A stretch of 5,521 nt of DNA, taken from the NCBI GenBank assembly GCA_000432335.1, contig HF995401.1:1-5521 (forward strand), written 5' to 3'. The notes beneath the pieces were generated by a model. The model ran no database searches. It was not told where the DNA came from and saw only the letters and a list, made by a program, of their open reading frames with translations. Position 1 is the stretch's first letter. Each line of letters opens with the position of its first letter. This DNA comes from Firmicutes bacterium CAG:646. GTDB taxonomy: Bacteria > Bacillota > Clostridia > Lachnospirales > Lachnospiraceae. The position numbers were made by a program, and so were the translations under genes. Shown piece by piece: positions 1-5,521 of the stretch.

Positions 1-324
1 AAGTTCTCTGGCAGATGCGGGGCCGCAGATACACATTCTGCATTTTCCAATTCCCAGATCCAGCACTTCATAAAGATTCCTTCCCTCTTCCAGTATGGTA
101 TCTCTTCCCACCACACCGATATCCGCTGCGCCGTACTCCACATAAGTCGGCACATCCGGTCCTTTAGCCAGAAAAAACTTTAATTTTAATTCCTCATTCA
201 CAAAAATTAACTTTCTGGTATTTTTATCTTTCATTTCCTCGCAGGTGATCCCTACGGATTCCAGAAGTTCCAGCGTTTTATTTGCCAGACGCCCTTTTGT
301 CAACGCTATTGTCAGATATCGCAT
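1..324 (-). CDS. hisG: ATP phosphoribosyltransferase catalytic subunit, short form (N-terminal 108 residues)
   Basis: HisG joins ATP and PRPP to give phosphoribosyl-ATP, the first committed and feedback-controlled step of histidine synthesis in the cytoplasm. The reading frame was translated by hand: it begins MRYLTIALTKGRL, continues with GPDVPTYVEYGAADIGVVGRD (split here as GPDVPTYVEYG at about 55-65 and AADIGVVGRD at about 66-75), and reaches CRMCICGPA before the window edge. These are typical HisG N-terminal lobe motifs. The PRPP-binding motif and the rest of the protein lie outside the window, so the gene is cut by the window and is not shown to be broken. The start is fixed by GGAGGT six bases upstream, overlapping the hisZ stop; the gap to hisZ is 4 bases, suggesting translational coupling. 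Presence of hisZ next door indicates the short form (HisG-S), which lacks the C-terminal regulatory domain and needs HisZ; the missing C-terminus cannot be inspected here. Confidence 0.95.
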   Translation of the reverse strand, partial: MRYLTIALTKGRLANKTLELLESVGITCEEMKDKNTRKLIFVNEELKLKFFLAKGPDVPTYVEYGAADIGVVGRDTILEEGRNLYEVLDLGIGKCRMCICGPASAREL

Positions 325-340
325 CCCTCTACCTCCCCTG
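325..340 (-). promoter_or_regulatory. hisG ribosome binding site overlapping the hisZ stop codon
   Basis: On the minus strand the sequence GGAGGT (331-336) lies six bases before the hisG ATG at 324, and the hisZ TAG stop (329-331) shares its last base with this site. A ribosome ending hisZ would therefore stop on the hisG initiation region, which fits coupled, near-equal synthesis of the two subunits. Coupling is inferred from the layout. Confidence 0.7.
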
Positions 341-1591
341 CCGGAAACTTTTCCGGTCTGTTTTCCACATCTCATCCGTATATAGATTGAAAATATGAAT
401 TTTTTCTTCGGTTTCAGGAAAAATAAGATCGGTAAACTGATGATGTTTTCCGTAGGCAATATACTGTTCCAGCGTTTTTCCCTCTTCCATCCGCATACAC
501 TGCACTTCCATTCGATGAATCCGCTGCTCCCGGGCTATACTGATGGCTAAAGAACGGGCGCATTCCCCATAAATGATCAGGCTCTTTCCTTTCATAACCG
601 GAACTTCAATCTTCTGCCGTTCCAAAGCGCTGAGCACCTGTTCCATCACCAGCCCAAAACCTATCGCCGGCGCCGGACTTCCAAAATGCTCCAGAAGATG
701 GTTGTACCGTCCTCCCTTTACCAGCGGTTCGCCGGTACCATACGTATACCCCTGAAAAATAATTCCTGTATAATACGTGTACTGGCTAAGCATTCCCAGA
801 TCGAAAGAAATATATTTTTCATAACCGTATTGTTCCACCACCCGGTAAATCTCCTCCAGCCGTTCAATCGCCTTTATAGCTCCCGGATTGTCCGTCAGTT
901 CTCTGGCTTTTTTAAGAACATCCAAAGAGCCAAAAAGCCGGGGAAGCATGGAAAAGACATGTACCTGCCGTTTGGAAAGTTTCTGACTGCTCAAAAGCTC
1001 TTCCACTCCAAAATAGTTTTTATTGGAAATCAATTCCTTCAGATTGTCTGTAGTCTCCTCCGAAAGCCCTGCTTCCTGAATCAGAGATTTAAAAAAATCC
1101 ACCTGTCCGATACTGATCTGAAATTCCGTCAATCCCGTTTCCTTTAAAAGCTCCACTGCCAGAGCGATCACTTCTCCATCCGCATCCACGGAAGAATCCC
1201 CGATCAGTTCTACCCCCATCTGGGTAGATTCCTTCAATCTTCCCCGATAACTGGAGTGATTGATATACGTATTACCCCGATAGCACAAACGCACCGGAAG
1301 TTCTTCCTGGTGAAAATACATAGACACCGCCCGGGCAATGGACGGTGTAAAGTCTGGCCGCAGTACCAGAGTATTTCCTTCCCTGTCGAAAAATTTGTAC
1401 AATTCTCTGGAAGGAATCGTTCCCACCTGCTGACCAAATACATCAAAATATTCAAATCCTGGAGTTTCTATATTTTCATATCCATAGGAATAAAAAATCC
1501 TCTGCAATTTTTCCTGTAAGTATAATTTCTTCTCACACTCTGCTCCATATACATCCCGCACTCCCTCCGGAGTATGCAATAGCTGTTTCAT
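329..1591 (-). CDS. hisZ: ATP phosphoribosyltransferase regulatory subunit HisZ
   Basis: HisZ is a catalytically inactive paralogue of histidyl-tRNA synthetase that binds short-form HisG and gives it activity and histidine feedback control. The 420-residue product shows the class II synthetase-like core: a HisZ-type opening (LLHTPEGVRDVYG, residues 4-16), LRPDFTPSIAR at 77-87, GRLKESTQMGVELIG at 117-131, YYTGIIFQGY at 273-282 and KGGRYNHLL at 292-300, followed by PAIGFGL. Histidyl-tRNA synthetases usually read GGRYD where this has GGRYN, and the short length argues against a true synthetase. Residues from about 335 on form an extra alpha/beta-looking tail that may be a remnant of the anticodon-binding domain. 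The ATG at 1591 is preferred over an in-frame GTG at 1603 because GAGGG sits five bases before the ATG, while the GTG has no good site and overlaps that motif. It is the first gene after the promoter at 1640-1668 and is followed at once by hisG. Confidence 0.95.
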   Translation of the reverse strand: MKQLLHTPEGVRDVYGAECEKKLYLQEKLQRIFYSYGYENIETPGFEYFDVFGQQVGTIPSRELYKFFDREGNTLVLRPDFTPSIARAVSMYFHQEELPVRLCYRGNTYINHSSYRGRLKESTQMGVELIGDSSVDADGEVIALAVELLKETGLTEFQISIGQVDFFKSLIQEAGLSEETTDNLKELISNKNYFGVEELLSSQKLSKRQVHVFSMLPRLFGSLDVLKKARELTDNPGAIKAIERLEEIYRVVEQYGYEKYISFDLGMLSQYTYYTGIIFQGYTYGTGEPLVKGGRYNHLLEHFGSPAPAIGFGLVMEQVLSALERQKIEVPVMKGKSLIIYGECARSLAISIAREQRIHRMEVQCMRMEEGKTLEQYIAYGKHHQFTDLIFPETEEKIHIFNLYTDEMWKTDRKSFRQGR

Positions 1592-1596
1592 ACCGT

Positions 1597-1601
1597 CCCT
1601 C
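1597..1601 (-). promoter_or_regulatory. hisZ ribosome binding site that decides the start
   Basis: The minus strand reads GTGAGGGACGGTATG into the gene. GAGGG is five bases before the ATG at 1591. The in-frame GTG at 1603 overlaps this motif and has only an AT-rich sequence without a Shine-Dalgarno match upstream, so the ATG is the better start. Confidence 0.65.
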
Positions 1602-1639
1602 ACTTCATTATGCTACTGTATTACAAAGTTAATAAAGAA

Positions 1640-1668
1640 ATTATACTGACATCCACGGTACTTGTCAA
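1640..1668 (-). promoter_or_regulatory. sigma-A promoter of hisZG
   Basis: On the minus strand TTGACA (1663-1668) and TATAAT (1640-1645) are separated by exactly 17 bases, matching both consensus hexamers of the housekeeping sigma factor at the optimal spacing. It lies 48 bases before the hisZ ATG, giving a predicted transcription start near 1633 and a leader of about 40 bases. That is too short for a T-box or a transcription attenuator with its leader peptide. The -35 hexamer contains the TGA stop of recU, so the promoter is built into the end of the upstream gene. Two short inverted repeats (1647-1667 and 1619-1634) are possible operators, but are weak. Confidence 0.85.
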
Positions 1669-2198
1669 TCCCTCTCTTCCAAATCTCTTCGGATTCCTTC
1701 CAGATAAGGTACCAGAATTCCCGAATGAGGAGGAAGTGCATAACTGGAATCCAGTTCTTCATAGCGAAAACTCTTTCTTCCCCCATGCTTTCCTCTTTCC
1801 CAAAATTCCAGCAAAGCTCGCAGAGGAAGGTAATAAAAAAGATTTCTGGAAGAAAAGAAGATAATAAGAAAAGCAATTCCCTGCTGCTTTTCAAACTCTT
1901 CCATAAAGCGAATCTGATGCTCATGGACATTTGCCAGGGGAAATGTATCCTCCTGACACTCTTTGGCGTCAAAACATACGGGAATTCCCTGCACTGCTCC
2001 GATATAATCCACAGTACTTTTCTGTTCAAAATATGCCAGTGTGATCTGCCGGCTTTCCTTGGCTATTCGGATCGGTGTGATGGGAGTGGGTATCTTCTGA
2101 ATCAGCGCCAGTCCTTTTTCCCGATACTGTTCATTGCTCCTGTTGATTAATTCCTCCAGGGTCGATCCCCGAAGTCCTCTGGAATTCCAGGTTGCCAT
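1665..2198 (-). CDS. recU: Holliday junction resolvase RecU
   Basis: RecU cuts four-way Holliday junctions during homologous recombination and repair in Firmicutes and cooperates with RuvAB and RecA; it acts on the chromosome. The 177-residue product has the family layout: a glycine/arginine N-terminus (WNSRGLRGSTLEELINRSN, 4-22), GLALIQKIPTPI at 29-40, the nuclease core STVDYIG at 61-67 with Asp64, and CFDAKE at 75-80 with Asp77 and Lys79, then FPLANVHEHQI at 86-96. Bacillus RecU, as I recall it, has Glu in FEAKE where this has Asp; both can bind metal. It also lacks the roughly 30-residue disordered N-terminal arm of Bacillus RecU, so it is shorter than the usual 200 or so residues. The ATG follows AAGGAG at a spacing of six. 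It starts 14 bases after the lepB stop, so it is probably cotranscribed with lepB. Its own stop lies within the hisZG -35 hexamer. Confidence 0.9.
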   Translation of the reverse strand: MATWNSRGLRGSTLEELINRSNEQYREKGLALIQKIPTPITPIRIAKESRQITLAYFEQKSTVDYIGAVQGIPVCFDAKECQEDTFPLANVHEHQIRFMEEFEKQQGIAFLIIFFSSRNLFYYLPLRALLEFWERGKHGGRKSFRYEELDSSYALPPHSGILVPYLEGIRRDLEERD

Positions 2199-2212
2199 AG
2201 AACTCTCCTTTC

Positions 2213-2806
2213 CTACTCTATCGTTCCAATCTCATCGAACGGATAATAACGAAATACTGCTTTCGCCAGCACTTCCTCCCGGGTCACATATGTATTTTCC
2301 CAAAAACGGGAATCCTTCGACCAGTTTCTGTTATCTCCCAACATAAAGTAACCGTCTTCCGGAACCTGATAGGGACCATAATCTCCCACTGGCGTTTCCT
2401 TCAGATACGGTTCCTCGAGAGGTTTGGCAGAATCATTCAGATAGACGAGGCCATCCCGAATCTCTACTTTATCTCCCGGCAGACCGATCACTCGCTTAAT
2501 ATACAATTCTTCCTCATTATCAGGATATTTAAAAATCACAATATCGCCCCGTTCAGGCTCTCCAAACCGGTAAGCAAGACGATTTCCAAAAACTCTGTCT
2601 CCCGTCATAATCGTATTTTCCATGGAACCGGAAGGGATCACCGCATTGATCAGCACATAATTTTTCAAAATAAATACTACCGCCAGAACCACAATGACTA
2701 AGACAACATCCTCCAGCAGTTCCCGCCCAAGGCTATTCTTTCTTTTTGAACTTTTTTTTGTTTTTTGTTTTTCTATATTTTCCAGATTATTCTCCCTCTC
2801 TGCCAT
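2213..2806 (-). CDS. lepB: Signal peptidase I
   Basis: This membrane-anchored serine protease of family S26 removes signal peptides from exported proteins at the outer face of the cytoplasmic membrane. The 197-residue product begins with a charged, lysine-rich cytoplasmic stretch (1-32), followed by one transmembrane helix (about 33-54, VVLVIVVLAVVFIL core). The catalytic Ser61 lies in PSGSMENT, RGDIVIFKYP is at 86-95, the catalytic Lys104 is in YIKRVIGLPGD (102-112), and the conserved GDNRNWSKDSR box is at 157-167. One helix, this length and the Ser/Lys dyad fit the Gram-positive (SipS-like) type. The ATG has AAGGA five bases upstream. It lies 21 bases after the pseudouridine synthase stop and 14 before recU. 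The basic N-terminal region is encoded by A-rich DNA including a run of eight A. The genome may carry other signal peptidase genes, so this need not be the only one. Confidence 0.95.
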   Translation of the reverse strand: MAERENNLENIEKQKTKKSSKRKNSLGRELLEDVVLVIVVLAVVFILKNYVLINAVIPSGSMENTIMTGDRVFGNRLAYRFGEPERGDIVIFKYPDNEEELYIKRVIGLPGDKVEIRDGLVYLNDSAKPLEEPYLKETPVGDYGPYQVPEDGYFMLGDNRNWSKDSRFWENTYVTREEVLAKAVFRYYPFDEIGTIE

Positions 2807-2827
2807 TTCTATCCTTCTTTCTGTATT

Positions 2828-3823
2828 CTATGCTCCCAATTTTACCTCGATACTCTCCAGAACCTTTTTCAGATCTTCAGGCAAAGGCGCTCGTACCGTT
2901 TTTTGTGACAGCACTTTCAGACATCCTTCCTCCTGAGGAAAACAAATTTCCCAGGCATGAAGAAATTGCCGGGACAATCCCGTCTTTTTCTTCCACTCCC
3001 GGTTCCATCTTTCATCGCCGTACTTTTCATCTCCCGCCAGCGGGTAGCCAAGACTCGCCAAATGACACCGGATCTGATGGGATTTCCCTGTAATCAGATC
3101 TACTTTTAAGAGCGTCTGCGCTCCGTCACTCCACAGCGGTTCATACGCCGTCTCTATCAAAGCGGCTCCCGAAACAGGCTGAGAATATACCTGTACCTGA
3201 TTCTTCTTTTGATCCTTTAACAACCAGGCTTTTCCCACTGTTTTCTTTTTCACCTCTCCCTTCACCAGACAGAGATAATACTTTTTCATGGAGCGCTCCT
3301 TCAAAACCTGCGACAATTTCTGCAGCCCTTCCAGACTTTTTCCTGCCAGGATCAATCCGCTAGTATTTCTATCCAACCGGTTACACACGGAAGGATGAAA
3401 GGTTTCCAGCTCTTTTTCTGTGATTTTTCCCTGTTCCAAAAGATATCCGATCAAATACTCTACCATGGAAACATCCCGGGAGGACGCCTTCTGAGAAAGA
3501 ACCCCTGCCGGTTTATTAATAAACAGAAGATTTTCATCTTCATAAAGAATCTCCAGCGGCATCACCGGATACACTTTTCCAGCTTTCTGTACCAGATCTG
3601 CCTTTCCCCGAAATTTTTCTATGGTTTCCTCTGCCAGATACAGGGATATGATATCTCCCTTCGCAAGAATTTCCTTCCCTTCCGCCTTTTTCCCGTTCAG
3701 AACAATATTCTTCTTTCTCAACATCTTATATAAAAAACCGGAACCAGCTTCCCGAAAATATTTTTTCAGATATTTATCCATTCGCTGACCCGCATCATTT
3801 TTTCCTATTTCAAGTTTTCTCAT
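2828..3823 (-). CDS. RluA/RluC-family large-subunit rRNA pseudouridine synthase
   Basis: Members of this family convert chosen uridines in RNA, usually 23S rRNA, to pseudouridine. The 331-residue product has an N-terminal S4-like RNA-binding domain (about 12-65, with GQRMDKYLKK and a KNIVLNGKKA strand). The catalytic domain follows, with LEILYEDENLLFINKPAGVLS at about 90-110 (two segments: LEILYEDENLL and FINKPAGVLS). The signature HPSVCNRLDRNTSGLIL is at 143-159 with the catalytic Asp151, and TGKSHQIRCHLASLGYPL with AGDEKYG runs over 245-269. Size and S4 domain resemble RluC or RluD more than the shorter RluA. The exact target uridines cannot be told from sequence, so no symbol is given. The ATG at 3823 is preceded by GGTGA, a modest ribosome binding site. 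It lies 11 bases after the upstream membrane protein gene and 21 bases before lepB, consistent with one operon. Confidence 0.93.
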   Translation of the reverse strand: MRKLEIGKNDAGQRMDKYLKKYFREAGSGFLYKMLRKKNIVLNGKKAEGKEILAKGDIISLYLAEETIEKFRGKADLVQKAGKVYPVMPLEILYEDENLLFINKPAGVLSQKASSRDVSMVEYLIGYLLEQGKITEKELETFHPSVCNRLDRNTSGLILAGKSLEGLQKLSQVLKERSMKKYYLCLVKGEVKKKTVGKAWLLKDQKKNQVQVYSQPVSGAALIETAYEPLWSDGAQTLLKVDLITGKSHQIRCHLASLGYPLAGDEKYGDERWNREWKKKTGLSRQFLHAWEICFPQEEGCLKVLSQKTVRAPLPEDLKKVLESIEVKLGA

Positions 3824-3834
3824 TTTTCACCCGC

Positions 3835-4437
3835 TTATAATGAAATTGCCAAGATTACATGCTTGATCAGTTCCTCCCGGCTAAGATCCGGGTAACGGGA
3901 ATCCGGTTCAAAAACAATATCCCGCTCCAGTTCTTCTTTATGTTCATTCAGATAATCCAGTCTTTCCAGATAAGGTTTCAGTTCTGTCATCACCTTTACA
4001 TCCACCTTATAGCCATTCTGTTTCAGAATCTTTTTTACATGCTGTTCCACAAACTGCGAAGACCCTTTGATTCTGGAAGAATATCCCACAACCTTGTTGC
4101 CGCAGACTGCAAAGCTCTCCACAAAAGTGCTCTTCTCATAAGTTGTCAGATACATCTCGTATGACATAACCAGTTCTCCCTGATGATCGCTGATCTTTTT
4201 ATAAAGCGCTTCATCCATGGGCTTTTGCATACACATCATGATGGCGCCTACCAGAGAACGGCAGGCGGGCAGGCACCCCACCAGCGCAACTACTGTGATA
4301 ATATTCTTATTCGTCCCTGTCACCAGAACGCCGCCCACAAACGCTGCCAGAGGAATGGCAAATAATATCAGCGTAGTCAGTATTCTTTTTTTCTTTTCCC
4401 GGCGAATATAGCCGAAATCACCTTTTTTTGCTTTCAT
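3835..4437 (-). CDS. Conserved-looking hypothetical membrane protein, two predicted helices
   Basis: I do not recognise a named family. The 200-residue product opens with a basic segment (MKAKKGDFGYIRREKKKR), then two hydrophobic helices, about 19-40 (LTTLILFAIPLAAFVGGVLV) and 47-69 (containing VVALVGCLPACRSLVGAIMM). The basic N-terminus suggests it is inside, which would put the remaining 130 residues in the cytoplasm. That part looks alpha/beta, with strands near ELVMSYEMYLTT, a TFVESFAVCGNKVVGYS hairpin, a helix FVEQHVKKILKQNGY, then DVKVMTELKPYLERLDYL and an acidic, charged end. No catalytic motif is evident. The ATG at 4437 is chosen because AAAGGA lies six bases before it; an alternative ATG at 4452 overlaps the ygiQ stop as ATGA and would add five residues. 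It sits between ygiQ and the pseudouridine synthase gene with 11-base gaps, so it is probably cotranscribed with them. That context does not define a function. Confidence 0.85.
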   Translation of the reverse strand: MKAKKGDFGYIRREKKKRILTTLILFAIPLAAFVGGVLVTGTNKNIITVVALVGCLPACRSLVGAIMMCMQKPMDEALYKKISDHQGELVMSYEMYLTTYEKSTFVESFAVCGNKVVGYSSRIKGSSQFVEQHVKKILKQNGYKVDVKVMTELKPYLERLDYLNEHKEELERDIVFEPDSRYPDLSREELIKHVILAISL

Positions 4438-4443
4438 AGTATG

Positions 4444-4449
4444 TCCTTT
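4444..4449 (-). promoter_or_regulatory. Ribosome binding site deciding the membrane protein start
   Basis: AAAGGA on the minus strand lies six bases before the ATG at 4437 and overlaps the last base of the ygiQ TGA stop. The rival ATG at 4452 has only a weak purine run before it. This favours the shorter, 200-residue product, though coupled initiation at the ATGA overlap cannot be excluded. Confidence 0.55.
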
Positions 4450-5521
4450 CATCTGCTCTTTTTTCCGTTTTTCTTTTTATGTACGTTTCGGATTGCTTTC
4501 TTTTTCCCTTTTTTCTCTCTTACAGGATTACCCTTTCGAGTCTCCTCTCTTCCTTTTTTCCATCCGATGCTTCCATTTCCCCGCTCCGGGCGCAAAAGAC
4601 ATTTCGGTCCATAACCGACAAGATCCTCCCGCCCCGCTTTTTTTAAGGCTTCCTCCACCAAACTGCGGTTCGCCGGATTCCGGTACTGGATCAGCGCCCT
4701 CTGCATCGCTTTTTCATGAGGATTGCGGGGAATATAAACCTTTTCCATAGTCAGCGGGTCTACCCCGGTATAATACATACAGGTAGAGATCGTGGAAGGA
4801 GTAGGATAAAAATCCTGTACCTGTTCCGGCATAAATCCCATATCCCGGATATATTCTGCCAGTTCCACGGCTTCTTTCAGACCACACCCCGGATGAGAAG
4901 ACATAAAATACGGAACCGCATACTGCTCTTTCCCGCTTCTTTTACAGCACGATTGATATTTTTTCAAAAATTCCTCATACACCTGATGAGAAGGCTTCCC
5001 CATCTTCTGCAATACCTTTTCAGAAACGTGCTCCGGCGCCACCCGCAGCTGACCACTTACATGATGATCCGTCAATTCCTGAAGAAATGGTGTTTTTTTA
5101 TCTGCCAATACATAGTCAAACCGAATCCCTGAACGGATAAATACTTTTTTTACTCCCGGCACTTTGCGGATTTTTCTAAGCAGAGACAGATAATCACCGT
5201 GATCCGCCTCCAGATTCGGACAGGGCTTAGGAAATAGACACTGCCTGTGGCTGCACGCTCCTTTGGTGAGCTGCTTTTTACAGGCTGGCTGGCGAAAATC
5301 TGCCGTAGGTCCTCCCACATCATGGATATATCCCTTAAAATCAGGATCTTCCGTCATTTTTTTCGCTTCCGTAAGCAAAGATTCATGACTTCTCACCTGA
5401 ACAATCCTTCCCTGATGAAAGGTAAGCGCGCAGAAATTACAACTGCCGAAGCATCCCCGATTACTTGCCAGACTGAATTTTATTTCCTCGATTGCGGGGA
5501 TTCCTCCCTCTTTTTCATACA
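4449..5521 (-). CDS. ygiQ: YgiQ-family radical SAM protein (C-terminal 356 residues)
   Basis: This is the radical SAM core and C-terminal domain of a YgiQ (UPF0313) protein, whose reaction is not known. The frame stays open to the window edge, so the N-terminal part of the usual 600 or more residues is outside. Numbering from the first full visible codon, the cluster CFGSCNFC is at 23-30 with Cys23, Cys27 and Cys30, the C-x3-C-x2-C ligands of the 4Fe-4S cluster. Then follow HDVGGPTADF (67-76), four further cysteines at 80, 89, 94 and 100, RVAPEH at 159-164, PYFMSSHPGC at 203-212, and the YgiQ C-terminal domain with QDFYPTP, MYYTG and PANRSLVEEAL. The last 45 residues are a lysine/arginine-rich, probably disordered tail. 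An in-frame GTG at 5396 is not the start, since it would remove the iron-sulphur ligands. The stop overlaps the alternative start of the next gene as ATGA. Confidence 0.93.
   Translation of the reverse strand, partial: YEKEGGIPAIEEIKFSLASNRGCFGSCNFCALTFHQGRIVQVRSHESLLTEAKKMTEDPDFKGYIHDVGGPTADFRQPACKKQLTKGACSHRQCLFPKPCPNLEADHGDYLSLLRKIRKVPGVKKVFIRSGIRFDYVLADKKTPFLQELTDHHVSGQLRVAPEHVSEKVLQKMGKPSHQVYEEFLKKYQSCCKRSGKEQYAVPYFMSSHPGCGLKEAVELAEYIRDMGFMPEQVQDFYPTPSTISTCMYYTGVDPLTMEKVYIPRNPHEKAMQRALIQYRNPANRSLVEEALKKAGREDLVGYGPKCLLRPERGNGSIGWKKGREETRKGNPVREKKGKKKAIRNVHKKKNGKKSR

Noticed and set aside
686..1147. Open frame of 153 codons on the plus strand
   Set aside because: It lies antisense and wholly inside hisZ, has no recognisable motif or ribosome binding site, and its composition looks like a reading of the complementary strand.
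1592..1664. Possible T-box, attenuator or terminator between recU and hisZ
   Set aside because: The spacer is 73 bases and the predicted leader about 40; there is no T-box sequence, no GC-rich hairpin and no following run of T on the minus strand.
1613..2029. Second minus-strand frame of 138 codons overlapping recU
   Set aside because: It is out of frame with recU and encodes a low-complexity Trp/Phe-rich sequence with no homology I recognise; recU in the other frame accounts for the region.
1662..2150. Open frame of 162 codons on the plus strand
   Set aside because: Antisense to recU, which has clear family motifs; no protein-like domain is visible in the plus-strand translation.
2807..2870. 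Possible internal promoter before lepB (TAGAAT near 2830)
   Set aside because: No -35-like hexamer lies at 16 to 18 bases upstream, and the region is the coding end of the pseudouridine synthase gene.
2746..3093. Plus-strand frame rich in Phe and Ser that looks like a membrane protein
   Set aside because: The hydrophobic look comes from reading the A-rich, lysine-coding starts and ends of lepB and the pseudouridine synthase gene backwards as T-rich DNA.
1..5521. Mobile elements, CRISPR arrays, tRNA or rRNA genes, defence or prophage genes
   Set aside because: No terminal or direct repeats, spaced repeat units, RNA gene signatures or transposase/integrase motifs were seen by reading; known housekeeping genes fill almost the entire window.

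Overview
The window is a compact, housekeeping stretch of a chromosome from a low- to mid-GC Gram-positive anaerobe, most likely a member of the Clostridia and probably Lachnospiraceae. The clues are: a short-form HisG paired with HisZ, a RecU-type Holliday junction resolvase, a Gram-positive type signal peptidase I, strong purine-rich Shine-Dalgarno sequences, a textbook sigma-A promoter, and protein sequences of clostridial flavour. The assignment comes from family recognition, not from a search.

All seven genes lie on the minus strand, so transcription runs from high to low coordinates. In that order they are: the C-terminal part of a YgiQ-family radical SAM protein (4449-5521, start beyond the window); an unrecognised two-helix membrane protein (3835-4437); an S4-domain RluA/RluC-family pseudouridine synthase (2828-3823); signal peptidase I lepB (2213-2806); Holliday junction resolvase recU (1665-2198); HisZ (329-1591); and the N-terminal part of HisG (1-324, end beyond the window). 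Gaps from the YgiQ gene to recU are only 11 to 21 bases, so these five look like one transcription unit for RNA modification, protein export and recombination.

A near-perfect promoter (TTGACA, 17-base spacer, TATAAT) sits at 1640-1668, and its -35 hexamer overlaps the recU stop codon. It starts a second unit, hisZ-hisG, with a leader of only about 40 bases. No terminator is visible between recU and hisZ, so read-through from the upstream operon is possible. HisZ and HisG form the hetero-octameric ATP phosphoribosyltransferase that performs the first step of histidine synthesis; the remaining his genes probably follow past the window edge.

No mobile element, CRISPR array, RNA gene, prophage or defence system was seen. 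The only gap over 50 bases is the 73-base recU-hisZ spacer, which holds the promoter. The least explained items are the conserved-looking membrane protein between ygiQ and the pseudouridine synthase gene, the second cysteine cluster of the radical SAM protein, and the overlap of the his promoter with recU.
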